Source: Nocardioides speluncae
Lineage (GTDB): Bacteria > Actinomycetota > Actinomycetes > Propionibacteriales > Nocardioidaceae
Direction: 5' to 3'
Length of the DNA: 64,000 nt
Assembly (NCBI RefSeq): GCF_003121585.1
Contig: NZ_QEOO01000025.1
Location: 62,001 to 126,000, forward strand
Shown here: piece by piece, positions 55,194 to 63,471 of the stretch
Layout of the letters: each line of letters begins with the position of its first letter
How positions within the stretch are numbered: position 1 is the first letter of the stretch
Made by a program: the position numbers and the translations under genes
Notes under the pieces: model-generated
The model's input: the letters and a program-made list of their open reading frames with translations, nothing else
What the model was told of the DNA's origin: nothing
Database searches by the model: none

Positions 55194-56380
55194 GCCCTCA
55201 GCGCACCAGCCGCGAGCAGACCCGGCGGGTCGGCCCGCTCGCCTCGACCGGAAAGTACGCCGCCGCGCTCGACGTCGACGCGCTGCTCGACGACCCGGCC
55301 ACCGAGATCGTGGTGTGCTGCGGCTCCGGCGGCGTCGGCAAGACCACGACGTCGGCCGCGTTGGCCCTCCGGGCCGCCGAGCGTGGCCGGAAGGTCGTCG
55401 TACTCACCATCGACCCGGCCCGCCGGCTGGCCCAGTCGATGGGCATCGAGGCGCTCGACAACACACCGCGCCCGGTGCCGGGCGTGCCAGCCGCCAACGG
55501 CGGCTCCCTCGACGCGATGATGCTGGACATGAAGTCGACCTTCGACGAGGTCGTCGAAGGCCAGGCCAGCCCGGAGAAGGCGAAGGCGATCCTGGAGAAC
55601 CCCTTCTACGTCGCGCTGTCGACGTCGTTCGCGGGCACCCAGGAGTACATGGCCATGGAGAAGCTCGGCCAGCTCCACAAGGACGCCAAGAAGACGGGGA
55701 AGTGGGACCTGATCGTGGTCGACACCCCGCCGTCGCGGTCGGCCCTGGACTTCCTGGACGCACCCGAGCGGCTGTCGAGCTTCCTCGACGGTCGGTTCAT
55801 CCGGCTGCTGCTGGCGCCGGCGCGAGGCCCGGCCAAGCTGATGACGGCCGGCTTCTCGCTGGTGACCAACGCGCTGACCAAGATCCTGGGCGCCCAGGTG
55901 CTGCGCGACCTGCAGACCTTCGTGGCGGCGTTCGACACGCTGTTCGGCGGCTTCCGGCAGCGGGCCCAGAAGACCTTCGAGCTGCTCCAGGCCGAAGGCA
56001 CCGCGTTCCTGGTGGTCGCCGCGCCCGAGCCGGACGCGATGCGGGAGGCGGCGTACTTCGTGGAGCGGCTGAGCGAGGACCAGATGCCGCTGGCGGGCCT
56101 GGTCGTCAACCGCGCGAGTACGACGCCCGAGAGCACGCTGTCCGCGGACGGCGCGATGGCCGCCGCGGAGCGACTGCGCGCCAACAACGGCGAGTCGCTG
56201 ACCGCCGGCCTGCTGCGGCTGCACGCGGACCGGGCCCGGATCGAGGCACGCGAAGCGCTGCTGCGGGAGCGATTCGCGGCCGCGCACCCCGACGTACCGA
56301 CCGCGGTGGTCCCGGCCCTCGCGACCGACGTCCACGACCTGGGTGGCCTGCGGCAGATCGGCGAACTCCTCGCCGGCTGA
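55190..56380 (+). CDS. ArsA-like (Get3 family) ATPase 2
   Basis: 396 residues. P-loop CCGSGGVGKTTTSAALALRA, VVLTIDPARRLAQSMG (switch I-like Asp), LIVVDTPPSRSALDFLD (switch II), LVVNRAST. Partner of ATPase 1, overlapping ATGA. Equivalent of Mtb Rv3680. No arsenic genes nearby, so arsenite pumping is not implied. Confidence 0.9.
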   Translation: MSPQRTSREQTRRVGPLASTGKYAAALDVDALLDDPATEIVVCCGSGGVGKTTTSAALALRAAERGRKVVVLTIDPARRLAQSMGIEALDNTPRPVPGVPAANGGSLDAMMLDMKSTFDEVVEGQASPEKAKAILENPFYVALSTSFAGTQEYMAMEKLGQLHKDAKKTGKWDLIVVDTPPSRSALDFLDAPERLSSFLDGRFIRLLLAPARGPAKLMTAGFSLVTNALTKILGAQVLRDLQTFVAAFDTLFGGFRQRAQKTFELLQAEGTAFLVVAAPEPDAMREAAYFVERLSEDQMPLAGLVVNRASTTPESTLSADGAMAAAERLRANNGESLTAGLLRLHADRARIEAREALLRERFAAAHPDVPTAVVPALATDVHDLGGLRQIGELLAG

Positions 56381-56399
56381 CCACCCAGCGCACAGTACG

Positions 56400-56600
56400 C
56401 CGACCAGGCACAAATGGTTCCGCCCGGTACGCCGACCGGGCACAAATGGTTCCGTCCAGAGCACCGACCGGGCGGAAATGGCGAGACGGTTCGAGCGGCA
56501 TGCTCGGGGAGCAAACCAGAAGTGCCCGGTCGGCAGCCCCACAGGAACCAGAAGTGCCCGGTCGGCAGCCCCACAGGAACCAGAAGTGCCCGGTCAGCGG
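56400..56600. repeat. 32-bp repeat array in two opposing orientations
   Basis: Left side: three 32-bp units at 56400, 56432 and 56464 (core CCGACCGGGCACAAATGGTT, third degenerate). Right side: units at 56514, 56546 and a partial one at 56578 (core AACCAGAAGTGCCCGGTCGG). Left cores are the inverted complement of right cores except for a three-base AAA/GAA centre, so the whole folds into a large hairpin or several local ones. The centre (56496-56513) is unrelated. Confidence 0.8.
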
Positions 56601-56714
56601 GGCGCATGGCTGGCCAGACAAGCTTCGGCGGCGAACGCTGTCTGCTTCCGGACATCGTCCGACTTGCCTCTGCGCCCAGGGAAAACACCGCGTTAACTTG
56701 TCTGTACAGGTTGT

Positions 56715-58673
56715 GTGAAGGGGTTGACCTGGCCCGAGCGGGCCGTCGAGCCTGAGTACCGGCCAGCCGCCCGCCCACCAGAGGAGCACACCCATGCCCA
56801 CTCGCGCCCGAACCCTCGCGGCCTCGCCGCCCTGGTCGCTGCGGCCGGTCTGACCGCCGGCGTCGCCCATGCCCAGCCGCCGGCCGCGCCATCCCCGGCA
56901 GCGGCCGCCGCCACCGACTACAAGGACCTGCCGGACGGCACGCTGCCCAAGAAGTCCCTGGTCGTCGGCGTCGACGGCGCGGCCTTCCACATGGTCGACC
57001 CGCTCAACCTCCCCGCGATCGACGCCCTGCGCGCCGAAGGCGTGACCGCGCCACACAACCTCTACGGAACGCCGATGGCCGGCACCATCTCCGGGCCGGG
57101 CTGGTCGTCCATCGCGACCGGCGTCTGGCCGGACAAGCACAGGGTCGTCGACAACAGCTTCGCCAACCCGGACTACGCGACGTACCCCGACTTCCAGACC
57201 CGCCTGGAGACCGCGAACCCCGCCGCCTCCACCCTGGTCGTCGGCACCTGGAACCCGATCCCGGACCTCGTCTTCGGCGAGCGCACCGACCTGCGGCTGC
57301 GCGGCGGCAACGACGAGGGCACCACCGCCCAGGCCGTCGACTACCTGAGGAACGGCAACCCCGACTCGACGTTCGTCCACCTCGACGAGGTCGACGGCGC
57401 CGGCCACACCTGCGGCACCGGCTGCAGCCAGTACGCCGATGCGCTGAGGCGTGCGGACCGACAGATCGGCGAGCTGGTCGCGGCGGTCAAGGCGCGGCCG
57501 TCGTACTCGAGCGAGGAGTGGCTGATCACCGTCACCGCCGACCACGGGCACACCCCAACCGGCGGCCACGGCGGCAGCACGCCGGGCGAGCGGCAGGACT
57601 TCGTGATCGCGGCCGGCGCCGGCATCCCGGCGGGCAGCACCCGCTACGACGTGAAGATCGTCGACATCGCGCCGACCGTCCTCGCCCACGAAGGCGTCGA
57701 CCGCGACCCCGAGTGGAACCTCGACGGGGCGGCGCTCGCCGACCTGGCCGCCGACGACTTCGACGCGCTCCGGCCGGCCCTGCGGACCCAGGTCGACGAG
57801 ACCCGGCCCGGCGCCACCGTGAAGGGCTGGACCCACACCGCACCCGATGGCTGGAGCGTCGACAACTCCGCGATGCCCGCCGGCGGCATCACCGAGTGGC
57901 GCGGCTGGTCGTTCGCCACCGACGAGTTCTGGACCAACGTCGAGCTCGGCCAGAAGCGGGAGTCCAGCGTCCGCATCCGCGACGTGTTCGCCGTCGCCGA
58001 CTCCGACGAGTGGGACGACAAGGCGCATGACCCGGGCCAGTTCGACTCCACGCTGGTCAGCCCGGCGTACCCGATCGCGGGCACGGGCCAGGTCCGCGTC
58101 AGCTACGCCACCAACTACCAGGTCGACGGCCCACAGACCGGCGACGTGTACGCCGTGTGGAACGGCGGCGAGCCGGTGCTGGTGAAGTCGTACCGGGAGA
58201 ACCTGAACACCCATGAACGCCTGGCGCTCACCCCGCCGGCCGGAGCGACCAGCTTGAGGCTGCGGTTCCGCTACACCGGCACCAACAGCTACTTCTGGAC
58301 CGTCGACCAGGTGCGGGTGGAGCAGCGGCAGCCGTCACAGCTGGCGGTGTGGTCGATCCAGGCCACCACCCGCAGCATCGACGAGCCGGACATCGCCACC
58401 CCGTGGCGGATCGACGCCAGGATCCTGATCACCAACCCGGCCGGCCGCCGCGTGCCCGGCGCCACCGTTACCGCCGTACTCCGCTTCGACGGGCATGCGA
58501 CCAGGCTCACCGGCGTCACCGGGTCGACCGGGGTGGTCCACCTGCGGGGCTATGCGATGTACGCCGACAGCGCGGAGCTCGAGGTGACCAAGGTGGCGAA
58601 GGGCGACCTGCCCTACTACGGCGAGGCCGACAAGATCTCGAAGATCACCCTGCAGCGACCGACCGAGCGCTGA
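56715..58673 (+). CDS. Secreted type I phosphodiesterase / nucleotide pyrophosphatase-like protein, frameshift at signal peptide
   Basis: Open frame 652 residues. Mature catalytic part: SLVVGVDGAAFHMVDPL (first metal Asp), LYGTPMAGTISGPGWSSIATG (nucleophile Thr/Ser region), VHLDEVDGAGHTCG (metal Asp/His), LITVTADHGHTPTGGHGG (DHG motif). A beta-rich C-terminal region follows. The alkaline-phosphatase superfamily is clear. Oddity: the good ribosome site and ATG (56794, MPTRARTLAA) are one base out of frame and stop at 56851. The signal core LAALVAAAGLTAGVAHA is in the mature frame. Read through a one-base change near 56824, the two join into a normal signal peptide. The GTG at 56715 gives only a poor N-terminus. 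Confidence 0.75.
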   Translation: MKGLTWPERAVEPEYRPAARPPEEHTHAHSRPNPRGLAALVAAAGLTAGVAHAQPPAAPSPAAAAATDYKDLPDGTLPKKSLVVGVDGAAFHMVDPLNLPAIDALRAEGVTAPHNLYGTPMAGTISGPGWSSIATGVWPDKHRVVDNSFANPDYATYPDFQTRLETANPAASTLVVGTWNPIPDLVFGERTDLRLRGGNDEGTTAQAVDYLRNGNPDSTFVHLDEVDGAGHTCGTGCSQYADALRRADRQIGELVAAVKARPSYSSEEWLITVTADHGHTPTGGHGGSTPGERQDFVIAAGAGIPAGSTRYDVKIVDIAPTVLAHEGVDRDPEWNLDGAALADLAADDFDALRPALRTQVDETRPGATVKGWTHTAPDGWSVDNSAMPAGGITEWRGWSFATDEFWTNVELGQKRESSVRIRDVFAVADSDEWDDKAHDPGQFDSTLVSPAYPIAGTGQVRVSYATNYQVDGPQTGDVYAVWNGGEPVLVKSYRENLNTHERLALTPPAGATSLRLRFRYTGTNSYFWTVDQVRVEQRQPSQLAVWSIQATTRSIDEPDIATPWRIDARILITNPAGRRVPGATVTAVLRFDGHATRLTGVTGSTGVVHLRGYAMYADSAELEVTKVAKGDLPYYGEADKISKITLQRPTER

Positions 58674-58699
58674 GTCACCGGCGTACCTGCTGCAAATAC

Positions 58700-58738
58700 A
58701 GATCGTCGGGCCGGCCCCCATGGCCAGCCCGACGATCT
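58700..58738. terminator. Hairpin between phosphodiesterase and whiB
   Basis: AGATCGTCGGGC (58700-58711) and GCCCGACGATCT (58727-58738), 12 perfect pairs, followed by ATTG and preceded by AAAT: a bidirectional terminator between convergent genes. Confidence 0.72.
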
Positions 58739-58770
58739 ATTGCGGTGGTCTTGTGCTGTCGCCGTCGCCC

Positions 58771-59064
58771 TCAGGCACTCACGGCGACCGCGTCGTTGCG
58801 CGCGGCCTCCAATACGGTCCGCCATGACGCCTTCGGACGCCGACGCAGAAGCGCGCGACGCTCCCGCTCGGTCATGCCGCCCCAGACGCCCCACTCGATC
58901 TCGTTGTCGAGTGCCTCAGCCAGGCACTCGGCCCGCACCGGACATCCGGTGCACATCAGCTTTGCCTTGTTCTGCTCCGCCCCACGCACGAACAGCTCGT
59001 CAGGCTTTGCCTGTCGGCACGCTGCGTTCGGCGCCCAGTCCTCAGTCCACATTTGCCCCACCAT
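58771..59064 (-). CDS. WhiB-family regulator (WblA/WhiB4 type)
   Basis: 97 residues from ATG 59064. Four Cys of the 4Fe-4S cluster: Cys16, Cys38, Cys41, Cys47 (ACRQAKPDELFV; CTGCPVRAEC), then WGVWGGMTERERRALLRRRP, the Wbl G[VI]WGG turn and basic DNA-binding patch. Next to arsA and ponA2 this is the WblA (Streptomyces) / WhiB4 (Mtb Rv3681c) position: redox-sensing developmental or oxidative-stress regulator. ATG 59052 is an equally possible start; longer ones to 59121 are unlikely. Confidence 0.88.
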   Translation of the reverse strand: MVGQMWTEDWAPNAACRQAKPDELFVRGAEQNKAKLMCTGCPVRAECLAEALDNEIEWGVWGGMTERERRALLRRRPKASWRTVLEAARNDAVAVSA

Positions 59065-59302
59065 TTCGTCCGAGCGAGGCGGCCTCCCCATCCCCGCCGC
59101 CAGGGCCGAAGCCCTAAGCAAAAAGTTAAGAAAAAGTGGGGTCGGCTAACAGACACCTTCGGGCCTCTTCGGAGTGGCCCAAATGGACTAGACCAGCATG
59201 GTCCTCCCGAGCAGGCCCCGTTCCGTGGTCGTCCGGTGAGCGCTTTCCGCAGCTCCCACGCGAGGACTGGGTGCGGCGTGGCTCGCCGGTTACCCTGGGC
59301 GC

Positions 59303-61738
59303 ATGTCTTTGCCTGAGTCCGAGCGGTTGTCTGCCTCCCGCATCGCCTCCCACATCGGCGTGATGCTCGCCGTCGCGGCCGTTCTGGGCGTCGTCGTGGC
59401 CGGTCTGGCGATCCCGTTCGCCGGCGTGCTCGGCCTCGGTGCGCGCAACGTCGCCGACAGCATGGACTCGCTCCCCGCGGAGCTCGAGGCCAAGCCGCTG
59501 CCGCAGAAGACCAAGATCCTCGACGGCCAGGGCAACGTGCTGGCCACGCTGTACGACGAGAACCGGGTCAACGTCTCGCTGAAGGACGTCTCCAAGACGA
59601 TGGTCAAGGCGATCGTCGCGATCGAGGACTACCGCTTCTACCAACACGGCGCGCTCGACCTGAAGGGCACGCTCCGCGCCTTCATCACCAACCAGGCAGA
59701 TGACAGCGGCTCGGTCCAGGGTGGCTCGTCGATCACCCAGCAGATGGTCAAGCAGACCCTCCTCACCCAGGCCGAGACCAAGGAGGAGAAGAAGGCAGCG
59801 ACCGAGCGCACCATGTCCCGAAAGATCCGCGAGCTGCGCTACGCTATCGCGTTCGAGGAGAAGTACTCCAAGGACTGGATCCTGGAGCGCTACCTCAACA
59901 TCGCCTACTTCGGTGACGGCGCCTACGGCATCCAGGCCGCCGCGCGCCACTACTTCTCGAAGAACGCCTCGAAGCTCAACCTGCGCGAGTCCGCGATGCT
60001 CGCCGGGATGGTGAAGAACCCGACCGGCTACGACCCGACCAACTACGAGAGCAAGACCACCGCCCGCCGCAACCTGGTGCTGGACCGGTTGGCCGAGCTG
60101 AACGTCATCACCGAGGCTCAGGCCGAGGAGACCAAGGCCATCGGTCTCGGCCTGAAGCTGACCCGGGCCAAGAACGGCTGCGTCGAGTCGCGGGCGCCGT
60201 TCTTCTGCGACTACGTGGTGCAGTACCTCGAGGCCGACCGCTCGCTCGGCAAGACGATCGAGGAGCGGCGCAAGCTGCTGAAGACCGGTGGCCTGGTCAT
60301 CCGCACCACCGTCGACCTGCGCTTCCAGAAGGCCGCCGACGACTCGGTCCGCGACCACGTGTACCCGACAGACCAGGCGATCGGCGCCCTGGCCATGGTC
60401 GAGCCTCGCACCGGCAACGTGAAGGCGATCTCTCAGTCCCGCCCGATGGGCCGGAAGAAGGCCGAAGGCGAGTCCTACCTCAACTACGTGGTCAACTCGA
60501 AGTACGGCGACTCCAACGGCTTCCAGCCTGGATCGACCTTCAAGTCCTTCGTCCTCGCGGCCGCCATCAACCAGGGGATCCCGCTCAACACGCAGATCGC
60601 CTCGCCGCCCGAAGTCTTCATGCAGGAGAACGAGTACAAGGTCTGCAACGGCGAGAACTACGCAAGCAGCGCGGTCTGGGACCCCAACAACTCCACTGAC
60701 TCGGGCACCTTCAACCTCTACACCGGAACCCAAAAGTCGGTGAACACCTTCTTCGCCCAGCTCGAGCAGCGCACCGGCCTGTGCGAGCCATACACCCTCG
60801 CGAAGCGGATGGGGATCGAGCTCACCGACCCTACCCACGAAATGGTGCCGTCGTTCACGCTCGGTGTTGCCGACGTCAGCCCACTCGAGATGGCCGAGGC
60901 CTACTCGACGTTCGCCGGTCGCGGCGTGCACTGCAGCGCCCGTCCGGTCACCTCGATCGAGGACACCGCCGGCCACGCGCTGAAGAAGTACCGCAAGGCC
61001 TGCACCCGAGTGATCCCGGCCGCGGTTGCGGACGCCGTCAACGACATCCTCCGCGGTGTCCAGGAGCCGGGCGGCTTCGGGTACGGCGCCGGGATCAGCT
61101 TGGTCCAGCCGTCCGCCGGCAAGACCGGCACCACCAACGACAACAAGGCGGTGTGGTTCGCGGGCTACACCCCGCACCTCGCCACTGCCTCGATGATCGC
61201 GGGCGCGAACTTCGACGGTCAGCCGATCACCCTCAACGGTCAGAGCATCGGCGGCTCCTACATCTCGTCGGCGTATGGGTCCACCGTCGCCGGCCCGCAG
61301 TGGGGCGACGCGATGAAGGTCATCGAGCAGTGGCTTCCCGACGACAACTTCGTCACGCCTGATGCCACCCAGATCCAGGGTGTCCTCACGCAGATCCCGG
61401 ATGTCGTCGGTATGTCCATCGACAGCGCCACCGCGGCGCTCAAGGCCGCCGGCTTCAACGTGTCGGTTGGACCGAGTGTCAACTCCAAGCTCGACAAGGG
61501 TCTGATCTCATCTCAAGACCCGAGCGGCTACTCCGAGATCAGTGCGGGCACGACAGTCGTGATCTACCCCTCCAACGGCACCCCGCCGAAGCCGCCGTGC
61601 AACAAGCGGCCGAAGTGGAAGTGCAACCGCGACAACAACGACGGTGGCGACAACGACGGCGGCGGTGACCGGGGTGGCAACGATCGGGCCCCGATCGTCG
61701 GCACCCTCCCCGACGGCCGGCGGATCACCCTCGACTGA
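59303..61738 (+). CDS. Class A penicillin-binding protein with PASTA domain (PonA2 type)
   Basis: 811 residues. TM anchor about 17-45, glycosyltransferase domain with catalytic Glu108 (VAIEDYRFYQHGALDLKG), GGSSITQQMVKQTLL, RKIRELRYAIAFEEKYSKD; transpeptidase with Ser411 (PGSTFKSF), SVN, and KTGTT at Lys607; PASTA about 695-760 (IPDVVGMSIDSATAALKAAG). The tail is Asn/Asp/Gly rich. Bifunctional peptidoglycan polymerase and crosslinker. Equivalent of Mtb Rv3682. Leaderless signature TACCCT (59291-59296); divergent from whiB. Confidence 0.93.
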   Translation: MSLPESERLSASRIASHIGVMLAVAAVLGVVVAGLAIPFAGVLGLGARNVADSMDSLPAELEAKPLPQKTKILDGQGNVLATLYDENRVNVSLKDVSKTMVKAIVAIEDYRFYQHGALDLKGTLRAFITNQADDSGSVQGGSSITQQMVKQTLLTQAETKEEKKAATERTMSRKIRELRYAIAFEEKYSKDWILERYLNIAYFGDGAYGIQAAARHYFSKNASKLNLRESAMLAGMVKNPTGYDPTNYESKTTARRNLVLDRLAELNVITEAQAEETKAIGLGLKLTRAKNGCVESRAPFFCDYVVQYLEADRSLGKTIEERRKLLKTGGLVIRTTVDLRFQKAADDSVRDHVYPTDQAIGALAMVEPRTGNVKAISQSRPMGRKKAEGESYLNYVVNSKYGDSNGFQPGSTFKSFVLAAAINQGIPLNTQIASPPEVFMQENEYKVCNGENYASSAVWDPNNSTDSGTFNLYTGTQKSVNTFFAQLEQRTGLCEPYTLAKRMGIELTDPTHEMVPSFTLGVADVSPLEMAEAYSTFAGRGVHCSARPVTSIEDTAGHALKKYRKACTRVIPAAVADAVNDILRGVQEPGGFGYGAGISLVQPSAGKTGTTNDNKAVWFAGYTPHLATASMIAGANFDGQPITLNGQSIGGSYISSAYGSTVAGPQWGDAMKVIEQWLPDDNFVTPDATQIQGVLTQIPDVVGMSIDSATAALKAAGFNVSVGPSVNSKLDKGLISSQDPSGYSEISAGTTVVIYPSNGTPPKPPCNKRPKWKCNRDNNDGGDNDGGGDRGGNDRAPIVGTLPDGRRITLD

Positions 61739-61764
61739 CTGAGGGCGCGTCAGCTCACTGGTGG

Positions 61765-62107
61765 TCACGAGATGCGGTCGGCCAGCGACACGGTGACGAC
61801 CAGCTTGTCGCCGGAGAGCCGATAGTCCGTGCACCGCTCGCGACGGTCGATGACCCAGCCGTTGGGCCGGCAGTCAGAGCTGCGGACCAGCTGGGCGACG
61901 TCGTCCGCAGAGACGTCAGGTGCGACGTCGTACGTCCGGCTGCGGTAGCAGCTGCCCGAACCGCAGCCCTCGGTGTCGGCGGCGACCGGCGTAGCCGATC
62001 CCGAGCTCCCATCGCCCGTGGGCAAGCGTTCCGGTCGTGGTCAGAGCGACCCCGGCGACGAGGCCGAGCATCAGGACGACGGCCACCGGTACGCCGCCGT
62101 CTGCCAT
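61765..62107 (-). pseudogene. Small exported protein, apparently frameshifted
   Basis: The first frame (ATG 62107) gives MADGGVPVAVVLMLGLVAGV ALTTTGTLA, a good signal/anchor; it then becomes Arg-rich nonsense. The second frame from about 62025 gives PTGDGSSGSATPVAADTEG, CGSGSCYRSRTYDVAPDVSA, WVIDRRERCTDYRLSGDKLV and ends at 61765. Codon 62043 TGA closes the second frame upstream. Joined by a one-base shift near 62015-62025 they form a ~115-residue exported protein with four Cys. Unknown family. Confidence 0.55.
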
Positions 62108-62310
62108 CCGACCCCGTCGCCCTGGATTCGAAGCTACCTGACAGCGCCGAGCGCAGCCAGGGTGATCGTCTCGATGCCGCAGCTCGAGGCGTCGATCATG
62201 CTGTCCAGAATCAGGGCTCGCTCAGGGATCCCACAGGTTCGGATGGAAGCGTTCTGGATGAAGGTTCAACCACTTCGACGTCCATTGACTCGCTCACTCG
62301 GAGGCCCGCC

Positions 62311-62784
62311 ATGAACGCCCTGTTCGGAACCAACACCCCTGCTCCCCTGCGCGACGTCGCGCTCCTCATCGCCCGCGTCGGCCTCGGCGTGGTGCTGATC
62401 AGCCACGGCCTGGACAAGGTCGACGCCGGGCTCGGCGCGACGGCCGACGGCTTCGACGCGATGGGCATCCCGCTGCCCGACGCCGCCGCGGCGTTCGCGA
62501 TCGTCGCCGAGGTCGGCGGCGGTGCGCTGCTGGCCCTCGGCCTGCTGACGCCGGTCGCCGGCCTACTCGTCGTCGCCCAGATGGCAGGTGCGTTCTGGTT
62601 CGCGCACCGCGGCACCGAGGTGATGTCCTCGGCGGGCGGCTGGGAGCTGGTCGGCGTGATCGCCTTCCTCGCGCTCGTCCTGGCGAGCACCGGCTCCGGC
62701 CGGTTCTCGCTCGACCGGTTGATCGCCGACCGTTTCGCCGGCGACCGGGCCCGGCCCGCCGAGGCCGCGGCCGTCGCGGGCTGA
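62311..62784 (+). CDS. DoxX family membrane protein
   Basis: 157 residues, four TM helices. DoxX signature at the N-terminus: LIARVGLGVVLISHGLDKVD, then PLPDAAAAFAIVAEVGGGALLALGLLTPVAG. Function in the family is linked to quinone/redox or thiol stress in the membrane; not certain here. ATG 62311 has CGGAGG upstream. The segment 62110-62310 before it contains no gene I can support; a small GGTT-C-AACC dyad sits near 62263. Confidence 0.85.
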   Translation: MNALFGTNTPAPLRDVALLIARVGLGVVLISHGLDKVDAGLGATADGFDAMGIPLPDAAAAFAIVAEVGGGALLALGLLTPVAGLLVVAQMAGAFWFAHRGTEVMSSAGGWELVGVIAFLALVLASTGSGRFSLDRLIADRFAGDRARPAEAAAVAG

Positions 62785-62811
62785 ACCGCAGGTAGCCGAG
62801 CCGCGGAGGCT

Positions 62812-62975
62812 CAGCCCGGATCCACCGATGGGCGCCGTAGCGAGCGTCACCAGGCGGGTGTGATGGCAAGGCGGCGGAGCGAAGGCGGGCCGGCGGCCCG
62901 TCGAGCGACGCCAACGCAGCCAGCGCGCCCGCGTGGGGGCGCTCGGTAGGCGGCCATCGGTGGATCCGGGCTCAG
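62812..62975. repeat. Long imperfect inverted repeat between DoxX and YqeY genes
   Basis: AGCCCGGATCCACCGATGG (about 62812-62831) faces its complement at about 62953-62973, and pairing continues inward (GCGCC/GGCGG, GAGCG). A G/C-rich inner hairpin lies near 62887-62900. About 165 nt in all. Eighteen bases (GGCTCAGCCCGGATCCAC) also occur at 16319-16336. Either a MITE-like element or a very large terminator. Confidence 0.65.
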
Positions 62976-63433
62976 GCGCCGAGCTGGCGGCGTACCTCCG
63001 CGGCGACGGCACCACCGTCTGCCTTGCCCTTGACCTGCGGCTGAACCACGCCCATCACCTTGCCCATCGCGCGCATCCCCTCGCCGGCGGCGCCGGTCTG
63101 CTCGACGGCGGCGGTGACGATGTCGCGGATCTCGTCCTCGGCGAGCTGGGCAGGCAGGTAGTCGGCGATGACGACGGCCTCGGCCTTCTCCTTCTCCGCC
63201 ATCTCCGCGCGGCCGCCCTCCTCGAACGCGGTGGCCGCCTCACGGCGCTTCTTCGCCTCAGTGGACAGCACGCCGATGATGTCGTCGTCGCTGAGCTCTC
63301 GCTGCTCCTTGCCGGCTACCTCGGCGTTCGTGATCGCCGTCAGGATCATCCGCAGCGTGGACGACCGGACGTCGTCGCGACCCTTGATAGCGGTGGTCAG
63401 GTCGGCACGAAGTCGGTCCTTGAGAGCGCTCAT
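62972..63433 (-). CDS. GatB/YqeY domain protein
   Basis: 153 residues. YqeY-type: MSALKDRLRADLTTAIKGRD, RSSTLRMILTAITNAEVAGK, ADYLPAQLAEDEIRDIV, AMGKVMGVVQPQVKGKADG. Small cytoplasmic protein resembling the tRNA-binding tail of GatB; function not settled. ATG 63433 is 38 bp from the divergent metallophosphoesterase. Confidence 0.9.
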   Translation of the reverse strand: MSALKDRLRADLTTAIKGRDDVRSSTLRMILTAITNAEVAGKEQRELSDDDIIGVLSTEAKKRREAATAFEEGGRAEMAEKEKAEAVVIADYLPAQLAEDEIRDIVTAAVEQTGAAGEGMRAMGKVMGVVQPQVKGKADGGAVAAEVRRQLGA

Positions 63434-63471
63434 GGCGCCATTGTGGCAGTAGCCGCCGTTAGGCTCGGCGC

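Noticed and set aside
54180..56380. Arsenite efflux system from the two ArsA-like ATPases
   Set aside because: No arsB, arsD, arsR or arsC nearby, and the pair corresponds to the mycobacterial Rv3679-Rv3680 housekeeping complex.
56400..56600. Considered as a CRISPR array
   Set aside because: Units of 32 bp abut with no unique spacers, occur in both orientations, and no cas gene is in the window.
62110..62310. Small coding region before doxX
   Set aside because: Only short frames without ribosome sites; nothing recognisable beyond a weak dyad.
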